Assembly (NCBI RefSeq): GCF_001428665.1
Contig: NZ_LMIJ01000011.1
Span: 664,251-728,250 of the forward strand
DNA: 64,000 nt
Origin: Acidovorax sp. Root219
GTDB taxonomy: Bacteria; Pseudomonadota; Gammaproteobacteria; Burkholderiales; Burkholderiaceae_C
Direction of reading: 5' to 3'
The notes under the pieces were generated by a model that made no database searches, had not been told where the DNA came from, and saw only the letters and a list, made by a program, of their open reading frames with translations. The first letter of the stretch is position 1, and every line of letters starts with the position of its first letter. Below, one piece after another: positions 24,092-36,449 of this stretch. The position numbers and the translations under genes were made by a program.

Positions 24092-25024
24092 TCACAGACC
24101 CAGCATCAGCTTGAGGTTTTGCACTGCGGCGCCGCTGGCACCCTTGCCCAGGTTATCGAGGCGCGCCACCAGCACCGCGTGGCGGTAGGTTTCGTTGGCG
24201 AACACGCGCAGCTCCAGCTTGTTGCTGTTGTTGAGCGCCAGGGCGTCGAGCTTGCCGTCGGCCGTGGCGGGCAGCACGCTGACCCACTGCTCGGGGGTGT
24301 TGCTCTTGGCGTAGTGCGCGGCCAGGGCGTCGTGCAGGTCGCTCGCCTTGGGCGCGCCGGGAAGCGTGTCCAGGTGCAGGGGCAGTTGCACCAGCATGCC
24401 TTGCTCGAAGTTGCCGACCGAGGGCACGAAGATGGGCCGGCGGGTGATGCCGGTGTAGTGCATGATCTCCGGCAGGTGCTTGTGCGCCAGGCCCAGGGCG
24501 TACAGCTCGAACAGCGGCGCTTCGCCCTTCTGGTAGGCCTCGATCATGGTGCGCCCGCCACCCGAATAGCCGCTGACAGAGGGGAGTGCCAGGGGAAAGT
24601 CGGCAGGAATCAGCCCGGCATCGACCAGGGGGCGCAGCAGCGCGATGGCGCCGGTGGCATAGCAGCCGGGATTGGCCACGCGGGTCGCGGCGGCCACGGC
24701 CTCGGGTTGGCCGGCGGCCAGCTCGGGGAAACCGAAGACCCAGCCGGGCGCGGTGCGGTGCGCGGTGCTCGCGTCGATGATCTTGATCTTGCGGCCGGTG
24801 GATTGCTCGATGCCGTCCACCATGGCCACGGTGTCGCGCGCGGCGTCGTCGTGCAGGCACAGCACGACCAAGTCCACGCCCGCGATCAGATCGCGCTTGG
24901 CGGCCGGGTCCTTGCGCAATTCGGGTGCAATGCTGACCAGCTCGACCTCGGGCATGGCCTGCAGGCGTTCACGGATCTGCAGGCCCGTGGTGCCGGCTTC
25001 GCCATCGATAAAGACTCTGGACAT
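24092..25024 (-). CDS. argC: N-acetyl-gamma-glutamyl-phosphate reductase (short type)
   Basis: A 310-residue enzyme reducing N-acetylglutamyl phosphate to the semialdehyde with NADPH in arginine synthesis. The N-terminal Rossmann start [18 protein letters not shown] lacks the longer GASGYTG form, placing it in the short type-2 ArgC group. The catalytic cysteine is Cys121 in [19 protein letters not shown] and HKHLPEI belong to the catalytic domain. The ATG at 25024 is used because the frame upstream covers the sucC promoter region. No other arg genes are adjacent. Confidence 0.95.
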   Translation of the reverse strand: MSRVFIDGEAGTTGLQIRERLQAMPEVELVSIAPELRKDPAAKRDLIAGVDLVVLCLHDDAARDTVAMVDGIEQSTGRKIKIIDASTAHRTAPGWVFGFPELAAGQPEAVAAATRVANPGCYATGAIALLRPLVDAGLIPADFPLALPSVSGYSGGGRTMIEAYQKGEAPLFELYALGLAHKHLPEIMHYTGITRRPIFVPSVGNFEQGMLVQLPLHLDTLPGAPKASDLHDALAAHYAKSNTPEQWVSVLPATADGKLDALALNNSNKLELRVFANETYRHAVLVARLDNLGKGASGAAVQNLKLMLGL

Positions 25025-25217
25025 GGGGTGCTCCTGCTGGTCTGGCAGCGTGGACTGCCGGGGGTAAGAATGGATGGACGCCAATGCTGTACGTGTTAGG
25101 CACAGGGGATGGTGCGTCGCAGCATGATACAGTCGTCGGTTGCCATGTCCCAAGCCCGCGGCCAGACAACTGTTCATGGTAAACGGGTAACTACCACCCT
25201 TCCCTGAGAGAGACCTC

Positions 25218-26378
<1,161 letters not shown>

Positions 26379-26393
26379 GCCCGGAGAACACAC

Positions 26394-27290
26394 ATGTCGA
26401 TCTACATCAACAAAGACACCAAGGTCATCACCCAGGGCATCACGGGCAAGACCGGCCAGTTCCACACTGAAAAGTGCCAGGAATACGCGAACGGCAAGAA
26501 CGCCTTCGTGGCGGGCGTGAACCCCAAGAAGGCCGGCGAGTCGATCTTCAACATCCCGATCTACGCCTCCGTCAAGGAAGCCGCATCGCAGACCGGCGCC
26601 ACCGTGTCGGTGATCTACGTGCCGCCCGCAGGCGCTGCTGCCGCCATCTGGGAAGCCGTCGAGGCCGACCTGGACCTGGCCATCTGCATCACCGAAGGCA
26701 TCCCGGTGCGCGACATGCTCGAAGTGCGCAACAAGATGAAGGCCAAGGAAGCCGCCGGCGGCAAGCGCACGCTGCTGCTGGGCCCCAACTGCCCCGGCCT
26801 GATCACGCCCGACGAAATCAAGATCGGCATCATGCCCGGCCACATCCACCGCAAGGGCCGCATCGGCGTCGTGAGCCGCTCCGGCACGCTGACGTACGAA
26901 GCCGTGGCCATGCTGACCGAAGTGGGCCTGGGCCAATCGAGCGCCGTGGGCATTGGTGGCGACCCCATCAATGGCCTGAAGCACATCGACGTGATGAAGG
27001 CTTTCAACGACGATCCGGACACCGATGCCGTGATCATGATCGGCGAAATCGGCGGACCCGATGAAGCCGAAGCCGCCCAGTGGTGCAAGGCCAACATGAA
27101 AAAGCCTATCGTGGGCTTCATCGCTGGCGTGACCGCGCCTCCCGGCAAGCGCATGGGCCACGCCGGCGCCCTGATCTCCGGTGGTGCCGACACGGCCGAT
27201 GCCAAGCTGGCCATCATGGAAGAGTCCGGCTTCATCATCACGCGCAACCCCTCGGAACTGGGCAAGCTGCTCAAGGCCCAGCTGAAGTAA
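26394..27290 (+). CDS. sucD: Succinyl-CoA synthetase, alpha subunit
   Basis: A 298-residue subunit with the N-terminal CoA-binding fold ([18 protein letters not shown]) and the C-terminal ligase domain carrying the phosphorylated histidine near residue 256 in [10 protein letters not shown]. It completes the SucCD heterodimer/tetramer. CGGAG precedes the ATG. Downstream are three consecutive hairpins that probably end the transcript. Confidence 0.98.
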   Translation: MSIYINKDTKVITQGITGKTGQFHTEKCQEYANGKNAFVAGVNPKKAGESIFNIPIYASVKEAASQTGATVSVIYVPPAGAAAAIWEAVEADLDLAICITEGIPVRDMLEVRNKMKAKEAAGGKRTLLLGPNCPGLITPDEIKIGIMPGHIHRKGRIGVVSRSGTLTYEAVAMLTEVGLGQSSAVGIGGDPINGLKHIDVMKAFNDDPDTDAVIMIGEIGGPDEAEAAQWCKANMKKPIVGFIAGVTAPPGKRMGHAGALISGGADTADAKLAIMEESGFIITRNPSELGKLLKAQLK

Positions 27291-27297
27291 GCACACC

Positions 27298-27321
27298 CGT
27301 CCGTAAGCACAATTACGGACG
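27298..27321 (+). terminator. First hairpin after sucD
   Basis: CGTCCGTAA (27298-27306) pairs perfectly with TTACGGACG (27313-27321) over a six-base loop, beginning seven bases after the sucD stop codon. No T-run follows; likely an mRNA 3'-end structure or weak terminator. Confidence 0.55.
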
Positions 27322-27322
27322 C

Positions 27323-27342
27323 ATCGGGCGCAAGCGCCCGAT
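27323..27342 (+). terminator. Second hairpin after sucD
   Basis: ATCGGGCGC (27323-27331) faces GCGCCCGAT (27334-27342), giving an eight- or nine-base-pair stem with a very tight loop, one base after the first hairpin. Confidence 0.5.
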
Positions 27343-27364
27343 ACACTGGCCGCTCCAAAAAAGA

Positions 27365-27396
27365 GAAGCGCCCGGAACCCCGGTTCCGGGCGCTTC
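27365..27396. terminator. 15-bp stem terminator between sucCD and terC
   Basis: GAAGCGCCCGGAACC (27365-27379) pairs perfectly with GGTTCCGGGCGCTTC (27382-27396). An A-run (27357-27362) precedes it and TT follows, so it could act in either direction. It lies 30 bp before the terC start. Confidence 0.7.
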
Positions 27397-27425
27397 TTGC
27401 ATTCATAACAGTGGAGTCATCGACA

Positions 27426-28109
27426 ATGGAATTTCTGCAAGGTGCCGACTTCTGGATCGGCCTGATCAAGATCGTCTGGATCAACATCATCCTCTCGGGT
27501 GACAACGCAGTGGTGATCGCCCTGGCGGCACGCTCGCTGCCACCCGAGCAGCAACGCAAGGCAGTGTTCTGGGGCTCCGGCGCAGCGGTGGTGCTGCGCG
27601 TGCTGCTCACAGTGGTGGCAGCCAAGCTGCTGGCCCTGTCCTTCCTGCAGATCGTGGGCGGCTGCCTGCTGCTGTGGATCGGCTTCCAGCTGCTCAGCGA
27701 TGGTGACGAGGACGAAGGCGAATCCAAGACCTATGGGAGCCTGATGGCCGCAGTCCGTACCATTCTGGTGGCCGATCTGGTCATGAGCCTGGACAACGTG
27801 ATCGCCGTGGCTGCTGCCGCACAGGGCAGCACCCTGTTGCTGGTCCTGGGCCTGGCCATCAGCATTCCGCTGGTGGTGTTCGGCAGCACGATGATGATCA
27901 AGCTGATGGAGCGTTTCCCGGTGATCGTGGTGCTGGGCGCGGCCCTCATCGGCTGGGTGGCGGGCGAGACCATTGCTGGCGATACGGCTTTGCAGGGCCT
28001 GGTGGCGGCGCATCCTTCGCTGCACTATGTGGCTGCGGCATTGGGCGCCATTCTGGTGGTGGGTGGCGGCAAGCTCTGGCAGCGCCGTGCCAGCCGCGCG
28101 ACCGCCTAG
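27426..28109 (+). CDS. TerC-family membrane protein (no riboswitch)
   Basis: A 227-residue protein with about seven helices and the two TerC signatures: ILSGDNAVVIALAARSLP (residues about 21-38) and DLVMSLDNVIAVAAAA, whose acidic residues are thought to bind metal. SIPLVVFGSTMMIKLMERFP completes the family pattern. TerC proteins include manganese exporters and proteins that load metal onto secreted enzymes. Start at the ATG at 27426, with GGAG upstream. The strong hairpins between it and sucD suggest an independent promoter. It is a paralogue of the riboswitch-controlled TerC gene at 55842-56576. Confidence 0.9.
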   Translation: MEFLQGADFWIGLIKIVWINIILSGDNAVVIALAARSLPPEQQRKAVFWGSGAAVVLRVLLTVVAAKLLALSFLQIVGGCLLLWIGFQLLSDGDEDEGESKTYGSLMAAVRTILVADLVMSLDNVIAVAAAAQGSTLLLVLGLAISIPLVVFGSTMMIKLMERFPVIVVLGAALIGWVAGETIAGDTALQGLVAAHPSLHYVAAALGAILVVGGGKLWQRRASRATA

Positions 28110-28259
28110 ACCTGACAAAAATGGCACTTGCAGCGCCGGGCGTTGCGTGCCAACGACAAGAACGGCAGGCAAGGGCTGCGACCAGGGGGTCTGGGGCGCG
28201 CCAAGGGCCGCCCCGGGGCCGGGCTTGGAAATTGCTTCTAAAGGTATCTCATTACCTCC

Positions 28260-30926
<2,667 letters not shown>

Positions 30927-30945
30927 GGCCTGTGCCGCTTTATCC

Positions 30946-31734
30946 ATGAATTACGATTTTTTTGCGCGCACCGATCGGGGGCGGGTGCGCAGCAACAACG
31001 AAGACGCCGTCGCGATCGACCGGGATGCCCAGCTGGCCATCCTGGCCGATGGCATGGGGGGCTACAACGCAGGCGAAGTCGCCAGCGGCATGGCCACGAC
31101 CTTCATCCGCACGGAAATGGCCCGCTGGCTGTCCCAGGCCGGCAGTACCCCCCAGGCGACGGATGTGCGCCGGGCGCTCGAAATCTGCGTGGAAAACGCC
31201 AACCATGCCATTCTGGGGGCGTCGCTTTCGAACCCCCAGTACGCCGGCATGGGGACCACGCTGGTGGCGGGCATCTTCCAGGGATCCCGGCTGATTCTTG
31301 GGCACATCGGCGATTCGCGCTGCTACCGCCTGCGCGGCGGGGTGCTGCAGCAGATCACGCGCGACCATTCGTGGCTGCAGGAGCAGGTGGATGCCGGTAT
31401 CCTCACGCCGCACCAGGCGGCGATCTCCTCGAACCGCAACCTGGTCACCCGCGCCCTGGGCGTGGAGCCCAATGTGCTCATGGAAGTCAATGAATTCCAG
31501 GTAGCGCCGCACGATCTGTTCCTGATGTGCTCGGACGGGCTCACGGACATGGTGTCCGATGCCGATCTGGCGGAGATGGTGCGTGCATCCCTCCCGCTGG
31601 AGGAAAAAACCACATTGCTTATTGATACCGCCAATGCACACGGCGGTCGTGATAACGTTAGCGTACTGCTGGTACAGGCCGGCGCGGGGGGCAAGAAGCG
31701 CAGCCTGATGTCCCGCCTGCTGGGTGCTGCATGA
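30946..31734 (+). CDS. PP2C-family serine/threonine protein phosphatase
   Basis: A 262-residue soluble PPM phosphatase. Metal-binding and catalytic motifs are intact: NNED (17-20), ADGMGGYNAG (Asp35), GHIGDSRCYRL, SDGLTDMV and GGRDNVSVLL. It should reverse phosphorylation by the kinase encoded just upstream. It begins 20 bp after the kinase stop, and the FHA gene follows within 41 bp, the classical kinase-phosphatase-FHA grouping. Confidence 0.95.
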   Translation: MNYDFFARTDRGRVRSNNEDAVAIDRDAQLAILADGMGGYNAGEVASGMATTFIRTEMARWLSQAGSTPQATDVRRALEICVENANHAILGASLSNPQYAGMGTTLVAGIFQGSRLILGHIGDSRCYRLRGGVLQQITRDHSWLQEQVDAGILTPHQAAISSNRNLVTRALGVEPNVLMEVNEFQVAPHDLFLMCSDGLTDMVSDADLAEMVRASLPLEEKTTLLIDTANAHGGRDNVSVLLVQAGAGGKKRSLMSRLLGAA

Positions 31735-31774
31735 CGGTGCCGGCCCATAACAAATCTCAAATCAGGAGTGGATC

Positions 31775-32431
31775 ATGCCCAGAATGATCGTTTCGATCGA
31801 CGGCGTCGTCATCAAGGAAGTTCAGTTGACCAAGGACCGCACCACCCTTGGACGCAGGCCATACAACGATATCGTGATCGACAACCTGGCGGTGAGCGGC
31901 GAGCACGCGATCTTCCACATGGTCGGGAATGACGTCGAGATCGAGGACCTGGGCAGCACCAACGGCACCTACGTGAATGCCAAGGCCGTCAAACGCCAGG
32001 AGCTGCGCAATGGCGATACGGTGGAAGTGGGCAAGTACAAGATCCGCTTCCTGCACGAGGCCGAAGGCGAGAATTTCGAGAAGACCATGATCTTCAAGCC
32101 GGGCATGGTGCCGCCGCTGGGTGCCGTATCGCGCCCGGCCGGTCTGCCGGGTGCCCCGCCCCCTGCACCGATCACGGCGGTGATCAAGGTCATGTCCGGC
32201 GCAGCCGCAGGGCGCGAGGTCTCGCTGCTCAAGGTGGTGACCACCATCGGCAAGCCGGGCGTTGCCGTGGCCTCCATCACCAAGCGCCACCACGGCTTCG
32301 TGCTGGCGCATGTGGAAGGCCCGGACATGCCGCTGCTCAACGGCTCGGCCATCGGGCTGTCGCCGGTGCCGCTCAAGCACGGCGACAAGCTGGAGCTGGC
32401 AGGCACCGAGATGCAGTTCGAGCAGACCTGA
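31775..32431 (+). CDS. FHA-domain protein
   Basis: A 218-residue cytoplasmic protein. Residues about 3-92 form a canonical FHA phosphothreonine-binding domain (TLGRRPYNDIVIDN, SGEHAIF, STNGTYVNAKAV). A second half (about 128-218) looks like a divergent FHA fold (VSLLKVVTTIGKPGVAVASI, HHGFVLAHVEG, GDKLELAGTEMQF) lacking the full phosphopeptide signature. It probably binds the autophosphorylated kinase or its substrates. AGGAG lies at 31764-31768 before the ATG. Confidence 0.9.
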   Translation: MPRMIVSIDGVVIKEVQLTKDRTTLGRRPYNDIVIDNLAVSGEHAIFHMVGNDVEIEDLGSTNGTYVNAKAVKRQELRNGDTVEVGKYKIRFLHEAEGENFEKTMIFKPGMVPPLGAVSRPAGLPGAPPPAPITAVIKVMSGAAAGREVSLLKVVTTIGKPGVAVASITKRHHGFVLAHVEGPDMPLLNGSAIGLSPVPLKHGDKLELAGTEMQFEQT

Positions 32432-32507
32432 CGGGCGCGCTGTGCCGCTTGCCTGGCTCGGCCCCTTGTCCGCAAAGCGCCGGGCGCCACCGAGCTGAGC
32501 CATTCTG

Positions 32508-34769
32508 ATGCGCCCCCGGACTGGCTCCTGGTTGGCGCGCCGCTGGCGCCGCATCGCCGTCACGCTGTTGCCACTGCTGTTCGCCCTGCTTCACGTGGGT
32601 GGGGTCCTGCACCTTCAGGTGCTCGAGCGGTTGGAAAACATCATTTACGACACCCGCCTGCGCGCCACCATGCCGGGCACGATGGACGAGCGCATCACCA
32701 TCGTCGACATCGACGAGCGGAGCCTGGAACGCATCGGGCAGTGGCCCTGGGGCCGGGACAAGATGGCCCGCTTCGCACGCGAGCTGCTGGAGCGCCAACA
32801 GGTTTCCGTGCTCGGCTTTGACGTGGTCTTTGCCGAGCCTGACGGCAGTTCAGGACTGGCCAGCCTGCAGCGGCTGGCGCAGGGGCCGTTGCAAGGGAAT
32901 TCCGGGTTTGCCGAACAATTGGCGCAGCTGTCGCCGCAGCTGGACTACGACGCCTTGTTTGCACAGTCGCTGCAGGGCCGGCCCGTGGTGCTGGGCTACT
33001 ATTTCACGAGCGATCGGGACGGACAGGCCCGTGGAGTCCTGCCCGAACCTGCCCTGCCCCTGGAGCGGCTGCGCGGCAAGCCCCTGAGAGCCACGTCCTG
33101 GCAGGGCCATGGCAGCAATATCGGAGCGCTGGCACGGGCGGCGCCTGCAGCGGGCTTTTTCAATTCCATCACCGACCCCGACGGGGTTGTGCGCTCCCTG
33201 CCTCTGCTGGCTGAGTTCCAGGGCCGTTATTACGAATCGCTGGCCTTGGCGATGCTGCGTGTGGCGACGGGCGTGAGGGACTTGGACCCAGTCTATGCGT
33301 CGTCGGAATTCGATCACGACGTGTTGCAGTGCATCCTGCTGCGCCAAGGCCAGAGCTTGATCCGGTTGCCGGTCGATCCCAATCTGGCGACGCTGGTGCC
33401 CTACCGCGGCCCTGGTGACGTTACCGGTGGCTCGTTTCGCTATATCTCCGCCAGTGATGTGCTGGAGGGGCGCTTGCCGCAAGGCAGCCTGAAGGGCCAG
33501 TTGGTGCTGGTAGGGTCAACGGCGCCAGGCTTGGTCGATCTGCGTGTGACGCCCGTGGGGCGAACTTATCCCGGTGTGGAGACGCATGCCAATCTGCTGT
33601 CCGCCTTCCTGGACGGCGCGAATGTGCTCCAGCCAGACTACGCCACCGATTTCGATGTTCTGCAGCTCGTGGCAACGGGCCTGTTGCTGGCATTCTCATT
33701 GCCCTTGCTGACGGCAGGCTGGGCCGTTCTGCTCAGCGCGGGGGTGTTTGCTGGGCTGGTGGGGCTGAATCTCTGGCTGTACCAGTCGCATGGCCTGGTG
33801 ATGCCTCTGGCGACCGCCCTGGTACTGGCACTGTCCGCTTTCACGCTGAACATGGTCTATGGTTACTTTGTGGAGAGCCGCTCCAAGCGGGAGCTCGCTG
33901 CCCTGTTCGGCACCTACGTGCCTCCAGAACTGGTGGACGAGATGCTCAAGGAGCCCGAACGCTACACCATGGATGCCGCCAACCAGGAACTGACGGTGAT
34001 GTTCTGCGACATGCGTGGCTTCACTGCGCTGTCTGAACGCATGGAGCCCCTTCAACTGCAGGCCCTGCTTAACGGCGTGTTCAGCCGCCTGACCCAGATC
34101 ATCCGTGGCCGCCGCCAGGGAACCATCGACAAGTACATGGGAGATTGCGTGATGGCCTTCTGGGGCGCACCCGTGGCCACCCCCGGGCACGCCGAATCGG
34201 CCGTGGCAGCGGCGCTGGACATGACCCGGGCGATCACCCAGCTCAACGAAGAGCACCGCAGCAAGGGCCTGCCGGAGATCGGCGTGGGCATCGGCCTGAA
34301 CACCGGCACCATGTGCGTGGGGGACATGGGTTCAGACATCCGGCGCAGCTACACGGTGATCGGCGACGCCGTCAACCTGGGCTCCCGTCTGGAAGGGCTG
34401 TCCAAGACCTACGGCGTGACCATGGTGGTCAGCGACACCACCCGTGCCATGGCCCCGGGATTCATCTGGCAGGAGCTGGACCGCGTGCGCGTCAAGGGCA
34501 AAGCCCAGGCCGTCACCATCTACACGCCCGTGGGCACGGCGGCCGAGCCGCTGGCGCCCGAGCGGGAGCAGCAACTGGCCCTGTGGCACCAGTTCCTCGC
34601 CACTTACCGGGCCCAGGATTGGGATGCATGTGCCCTTCTTTTGCAGAATTTGAAGGCGTTACAACCTGCGAGCATCCTGTATTCGCTGTATGCCGGTCGC
34701 ATGGAGGCCCTGCGGGTGTTACCCTTCCAGCCGGACTGGGATGGTGCCACCCAATTCGATGCCAAGTAG
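32508..34769 (+). CDS. CHASE2-domain adenylate/guanylate cyclase
   Basis: A 753-residue membrane cyclase. One N-terminal helix (about 16-34), a CHASE2 sensor (about 40-340; IVDIDERSLERIGQWPWGR), three helices (about 378-455), then a class III catalytic domain. Motifs are intact: MFCDMRGFTALSE with metal-binding Asp501, KYMGDCVMAFWGAP with the second metal site, and VIGDAVNLGSRLE. The product should be cyclic AMP or cyclic GMP. The CHASE2 architecture matches that of the kinase encoded upstream, so both may respond to one envelope signal. The next gene encodes a likely phosphodiesterase. Confidence 0.93.
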   Translation: MRPRTGSWLARRWRRIAVTLLPLLFALLHVGGVLHLQVLERLENIIYDTRLRATMPGTMDERITIVDIDERSLERIGQWPWGRDKMARFARELLERQQVSVLGFDVVFAEPDGSSGLASLQRLAQGPLQGNSGFAEQLAQLSPQLDYDALFAQSLQGRPVVLGYYFTSDRDGQARGVLPEPALPLERLRGKPLRATSWQGHGSNIGALARAAPAAGFFNSITDPDGVVRSLPLLAEFQGRYYESLALAMLRVATGVRDLDPVYASSEFDHDVLQCILLRQGQSLIRLPVDPNLATLVPYRGPGDVTGGSFRYISASDVLEGRLPQGSLKGQLVLVGSTAPGLVDLRVTPVGRTYPGVETHANLLSAFLDGANVLQPDYATDFDVLQLVATGLLLAFSLPLLTAGWAVLLSAGVFAGLVGLNLWLYQSHGLVMPLATALVLALSAFTLNMVYGYFVESRSKRELAALFGTYVPPELVDEMLKEPERYTMDAANQELTVMFCDMRGFTALSERMEPLQLQALLNGVFSRLTQIIRGRRQGTIDKYMGDCVMAFWGAPVATPGHAESAVAAALDMTRAITQLNEEHRSKGLPEIGVGIGLNTGTMCVGDMGSDIRRSYTVIGDAVNLGSRLEGLSKTYGVTMVVSDTTRAMAPGFIWQELDRVRVKGKAQAVTIYTPVGTAAEPLAPEREQQLALWHQFLATYRAQDWDACALLLQNLKALQPASILYSLYAGRMEALRVLPFQPDWDGATQFDAK

Positions 34770-34834
34770 CCGGCGGACGCAGACGAACAACAGACAGCCA
34801 GAAGCGACAGACGGAACAAACAGGACTGCATGAC

Positions 34835-35626
34835 ATGAAGGTTCGCGTACTGGGGTGCTCCGGGGCCATCGCCAAAGATTGCCGGACCACCTCCTTCCTG
34901 GTCAACGACAACATCCTCATCGATGCAGGGACAGGGGTGGGCGACCTGGCACTGGACGAAATGCGGCGCATCGATCATGTGTTCCTCACGCATTCCCACC
35001 TGGACCACATCGCGGCACTGCCGTTGATGCTGGATGCGGTGTCATCGCTGCGCAGCAGCCCGGTGCAGGTGCACGCGCTGCCCGGCACCATCGCCGCCCT
35101 GCAGGCGCATGTCTTCAACAACGTCATCTGGCCGGACTTCAGCAGCATTCCTACGTCCGACCAGCCGTTTCTGCAGTACCAGGCGATCTCGGTAGGGGAG
35201 CGACTGCACGTCGAAGGCGTGCACCTGGAGGTTCTGCCTGCCGTGCATACGGTGCCCGCCGTGGGCTATGCGGTGGCCGGAAGCTCCGGCTGGTGGGTGT
35301 TCAGCGGCGACACGGGCCGCAACCCGGACTTCTGGCAACGCGTCAATGCCCTGCCCGTCACCATGCTGGTCATCGAGACCGCCTTCAGCAACCGCGAAAC
35401 CGCCCTTGCACAGCGCAGCCTGCACCTGTCACCCCACACCCTGGCCCAGGAACTGGCGCAACTGACCCCCGGCAAGCGCTGTCCCATCTACATCACCCAT
35501 ACCAAACCCTCGGAGACCGAGCTGATCATGGAGGAGATCCGTCGCTTCGACCAGAACGCGGGGCTGCGGGGGGCCGCTCCGCATGACATTTATTGGCTCA
35601 AGGCAGGGGACGAGTTCGAGTTCTGA
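34835..35626 (+). CDS. MBL-fold protein, probable class II cyclic-nucleotide phosphodiesterase
   Basis: A 263-residue metallo-beta-lactamase-fold protein with LTHSHLDHIAALPLM (His53, His55, Asp57, His58), then HTVPAVGYAV, FSGDTGRNPDFW and ITHTKPSE. This pattern fits the class II cAMP phosphodiesterases (yeast PDE1 and bacterial CpdP). It lies 65 bp downstream of the cyclase gene, which makes removal of the cyclase product its likely role. Start at the ATG at 34835; an earlier overlapping frame inside the cyclase gene is spurious. It is the last gene before the pilin. Confidence 0.85.
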   Translation: MKVRVLGCSGAIAKDCRTTSFLVNDNILIDAGTGVGDLALDEMRRIDHVFLTHSHLDHIAALPLMLDAVSSLRSSPVQVHALPGTIAALQAHVFNNVIWPDFSSIPTSDQPFLQYQAISVGERLHVEGVHLEVLPAVHTVPAVGYAVAGSSGWWVFSGDTGRNPDFWQRVNALPVTMLVIETAFSNRETALAQRSLHLSPHTLAQELAQLTPGKRCPIYITHTKPSETELIMEEIRRFDQNAGLRGAAPHDIYWLKAGDEFEF

Positions 35627-35766
35627 CGAGTGTGTTGCAGGTGGTGACGTTTGTGGTGTGACGAAAATGTCGCAGCAAGGCCCTTGGGAGGGGCTAGGAA
35701 ACACTTCGAGGACAATTGACCCATTTGGGGGAGGGGCTCAGACGGGGTGTAGCCAGCTTGGTGGGG

Positions 35767-35781
35767 TGGCACGGAACCTGC
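35767..35781 (+). promoter_or_regulatory. Sigma-54 (RpoN) promoter of the first pilin gene
   Basis: TGGCAC (35767-35772) and CTGC (35778-35781) match the -24/-12 consensus TGGCAC-N5-TTGC with one mismatch and keep the required GG-N10-GC spacing. The predicted start is near 35793, giving a leader of about 55 bases with GAGGAG at 35837-35842. RpoN-dependent pilA transcription, usually with PilR, is the known pattern in type IV pilus systems. The rest of 35627-35766 is noncoding and could hold the activator site. Confidence 0.75.
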
Positions 35782-35848
35782 TGATAGATCAGTAGCCTGG
35801 AGAATTTTCTGCAGGTTTCAATTGCAATTGACCTCCGAGGAGTGATTT

Positions 35849-36376
35849 ATGAAGCGTTTCATGCAAAAGGGTTTTACCCTGATCGAATTGATGATCGTTG
35901 TGGCGATCATCGGTATTCTGGCTGCTGTGGCTTTGCCTGCTTACCAAGACTACACCGTGCGTGCCAAGGTGACTGAAGCCGTGATCGCTGCCAGCTCGCC
36001 TAAGAGCGCGATGTCCGAAGCCTTCCAGACCGACGGTATTGGTGGCCTGACGGCAGCAGCCGGTGCACTGAACACCGCCGCGGTCGCTACCAAGCAATCG
36101 AAGTACGTGAAAGACTACGCAGTCGGCACCGCTACACCTTGGTCCATCACTGTGACTGTGTCTGCCAACGCTGGCAACGGTATCCCGACCGGCCTGGACG
36201 GCAATACTTTGGTCTTCACACCCAATGTGAACCAGATCGCGCCTACGTCTACTTCCCAAGGCGCTATTGACTGGGCATGTGCTTCGATCACCAACAAGAG
36301 TGCAGAGAACCGCGGCCTGGGTAGCCGTCCGGTGGGCACCCTGCCTTCCAAGTACGCGCCTTCCGAGTGCCGTTAA
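35849..36376 (+). CDS. pilA: Type IV pilin (major pilin candidate, first copy)
   Basis: A 175-residue prepilin. A short eight-residue leader MKRFMQKG precedes the cleavage site G8/F9, then [20 protein letters not shown] with Glu at mature position 5, the class IVa pilin hallmark. The C-terminal half has a disulfide-loop pair, Cys in DWACAS and in the terminal SECR. The mature protein is rich in Ser/Thr, compatible with O-glycosylation. It is expressed from a sigma-54-type promoter and closed by a strong terminator. The pilin at 39559 shares the N-terminal helix and the C-terminal KYAPSECR but diverges in between. Confidence 0.95.
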   Translation: MKRFMQKGFTLIELMIVVAIIGILAAVALPAYQDYTVRAKVTEAVIAASSPKSAMSEAFQTDGIGGLTAAAGALNTAAVATKQSKYVKDYAVGTATPWSITVTVSANAGNGIPTGLDGNTLVFTPNVNQIAPTSTSQGAIDWACASITNKSAENRGLGSRPVGTLPSKYAPSECR

Positions 36377-36407
36377 TTTTTGGTCCAGCCTAAGCGGACC
36401 ATTTTCT

Positions 36408-36440
36408 AAAAAGCGAGGCTTTGCCTCGCTTTTTTTATTT
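36408..36440 (+). terminator. Rho-independent terminator after pilA
   Basis: AAAAAGCGAGGC (36408-36419) pairs with GCCTCGCTTTTT (36423-36434) over a TTT loop, followed by a T-rich tail to 36442. It separates the abundant pilin transcript from the glycosyltransferase gene, whose start codon lies only about ten bases further on. Confidence 0.9.
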
Positions 36441-36449
36441 TTGATTACC

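Noticed and set aside
30946-31641. Antisense frames over the PP2C gene
   Set aside because: Shadows; the plus strand has all PP2C metal-binding motifs.
36267-36449. Upstream extension of the GT-C-like gene into pilA
   Set aside because: It would overlap the pilin end and the strong terminator at 36408-36440; residues there have no membrane-protein character.
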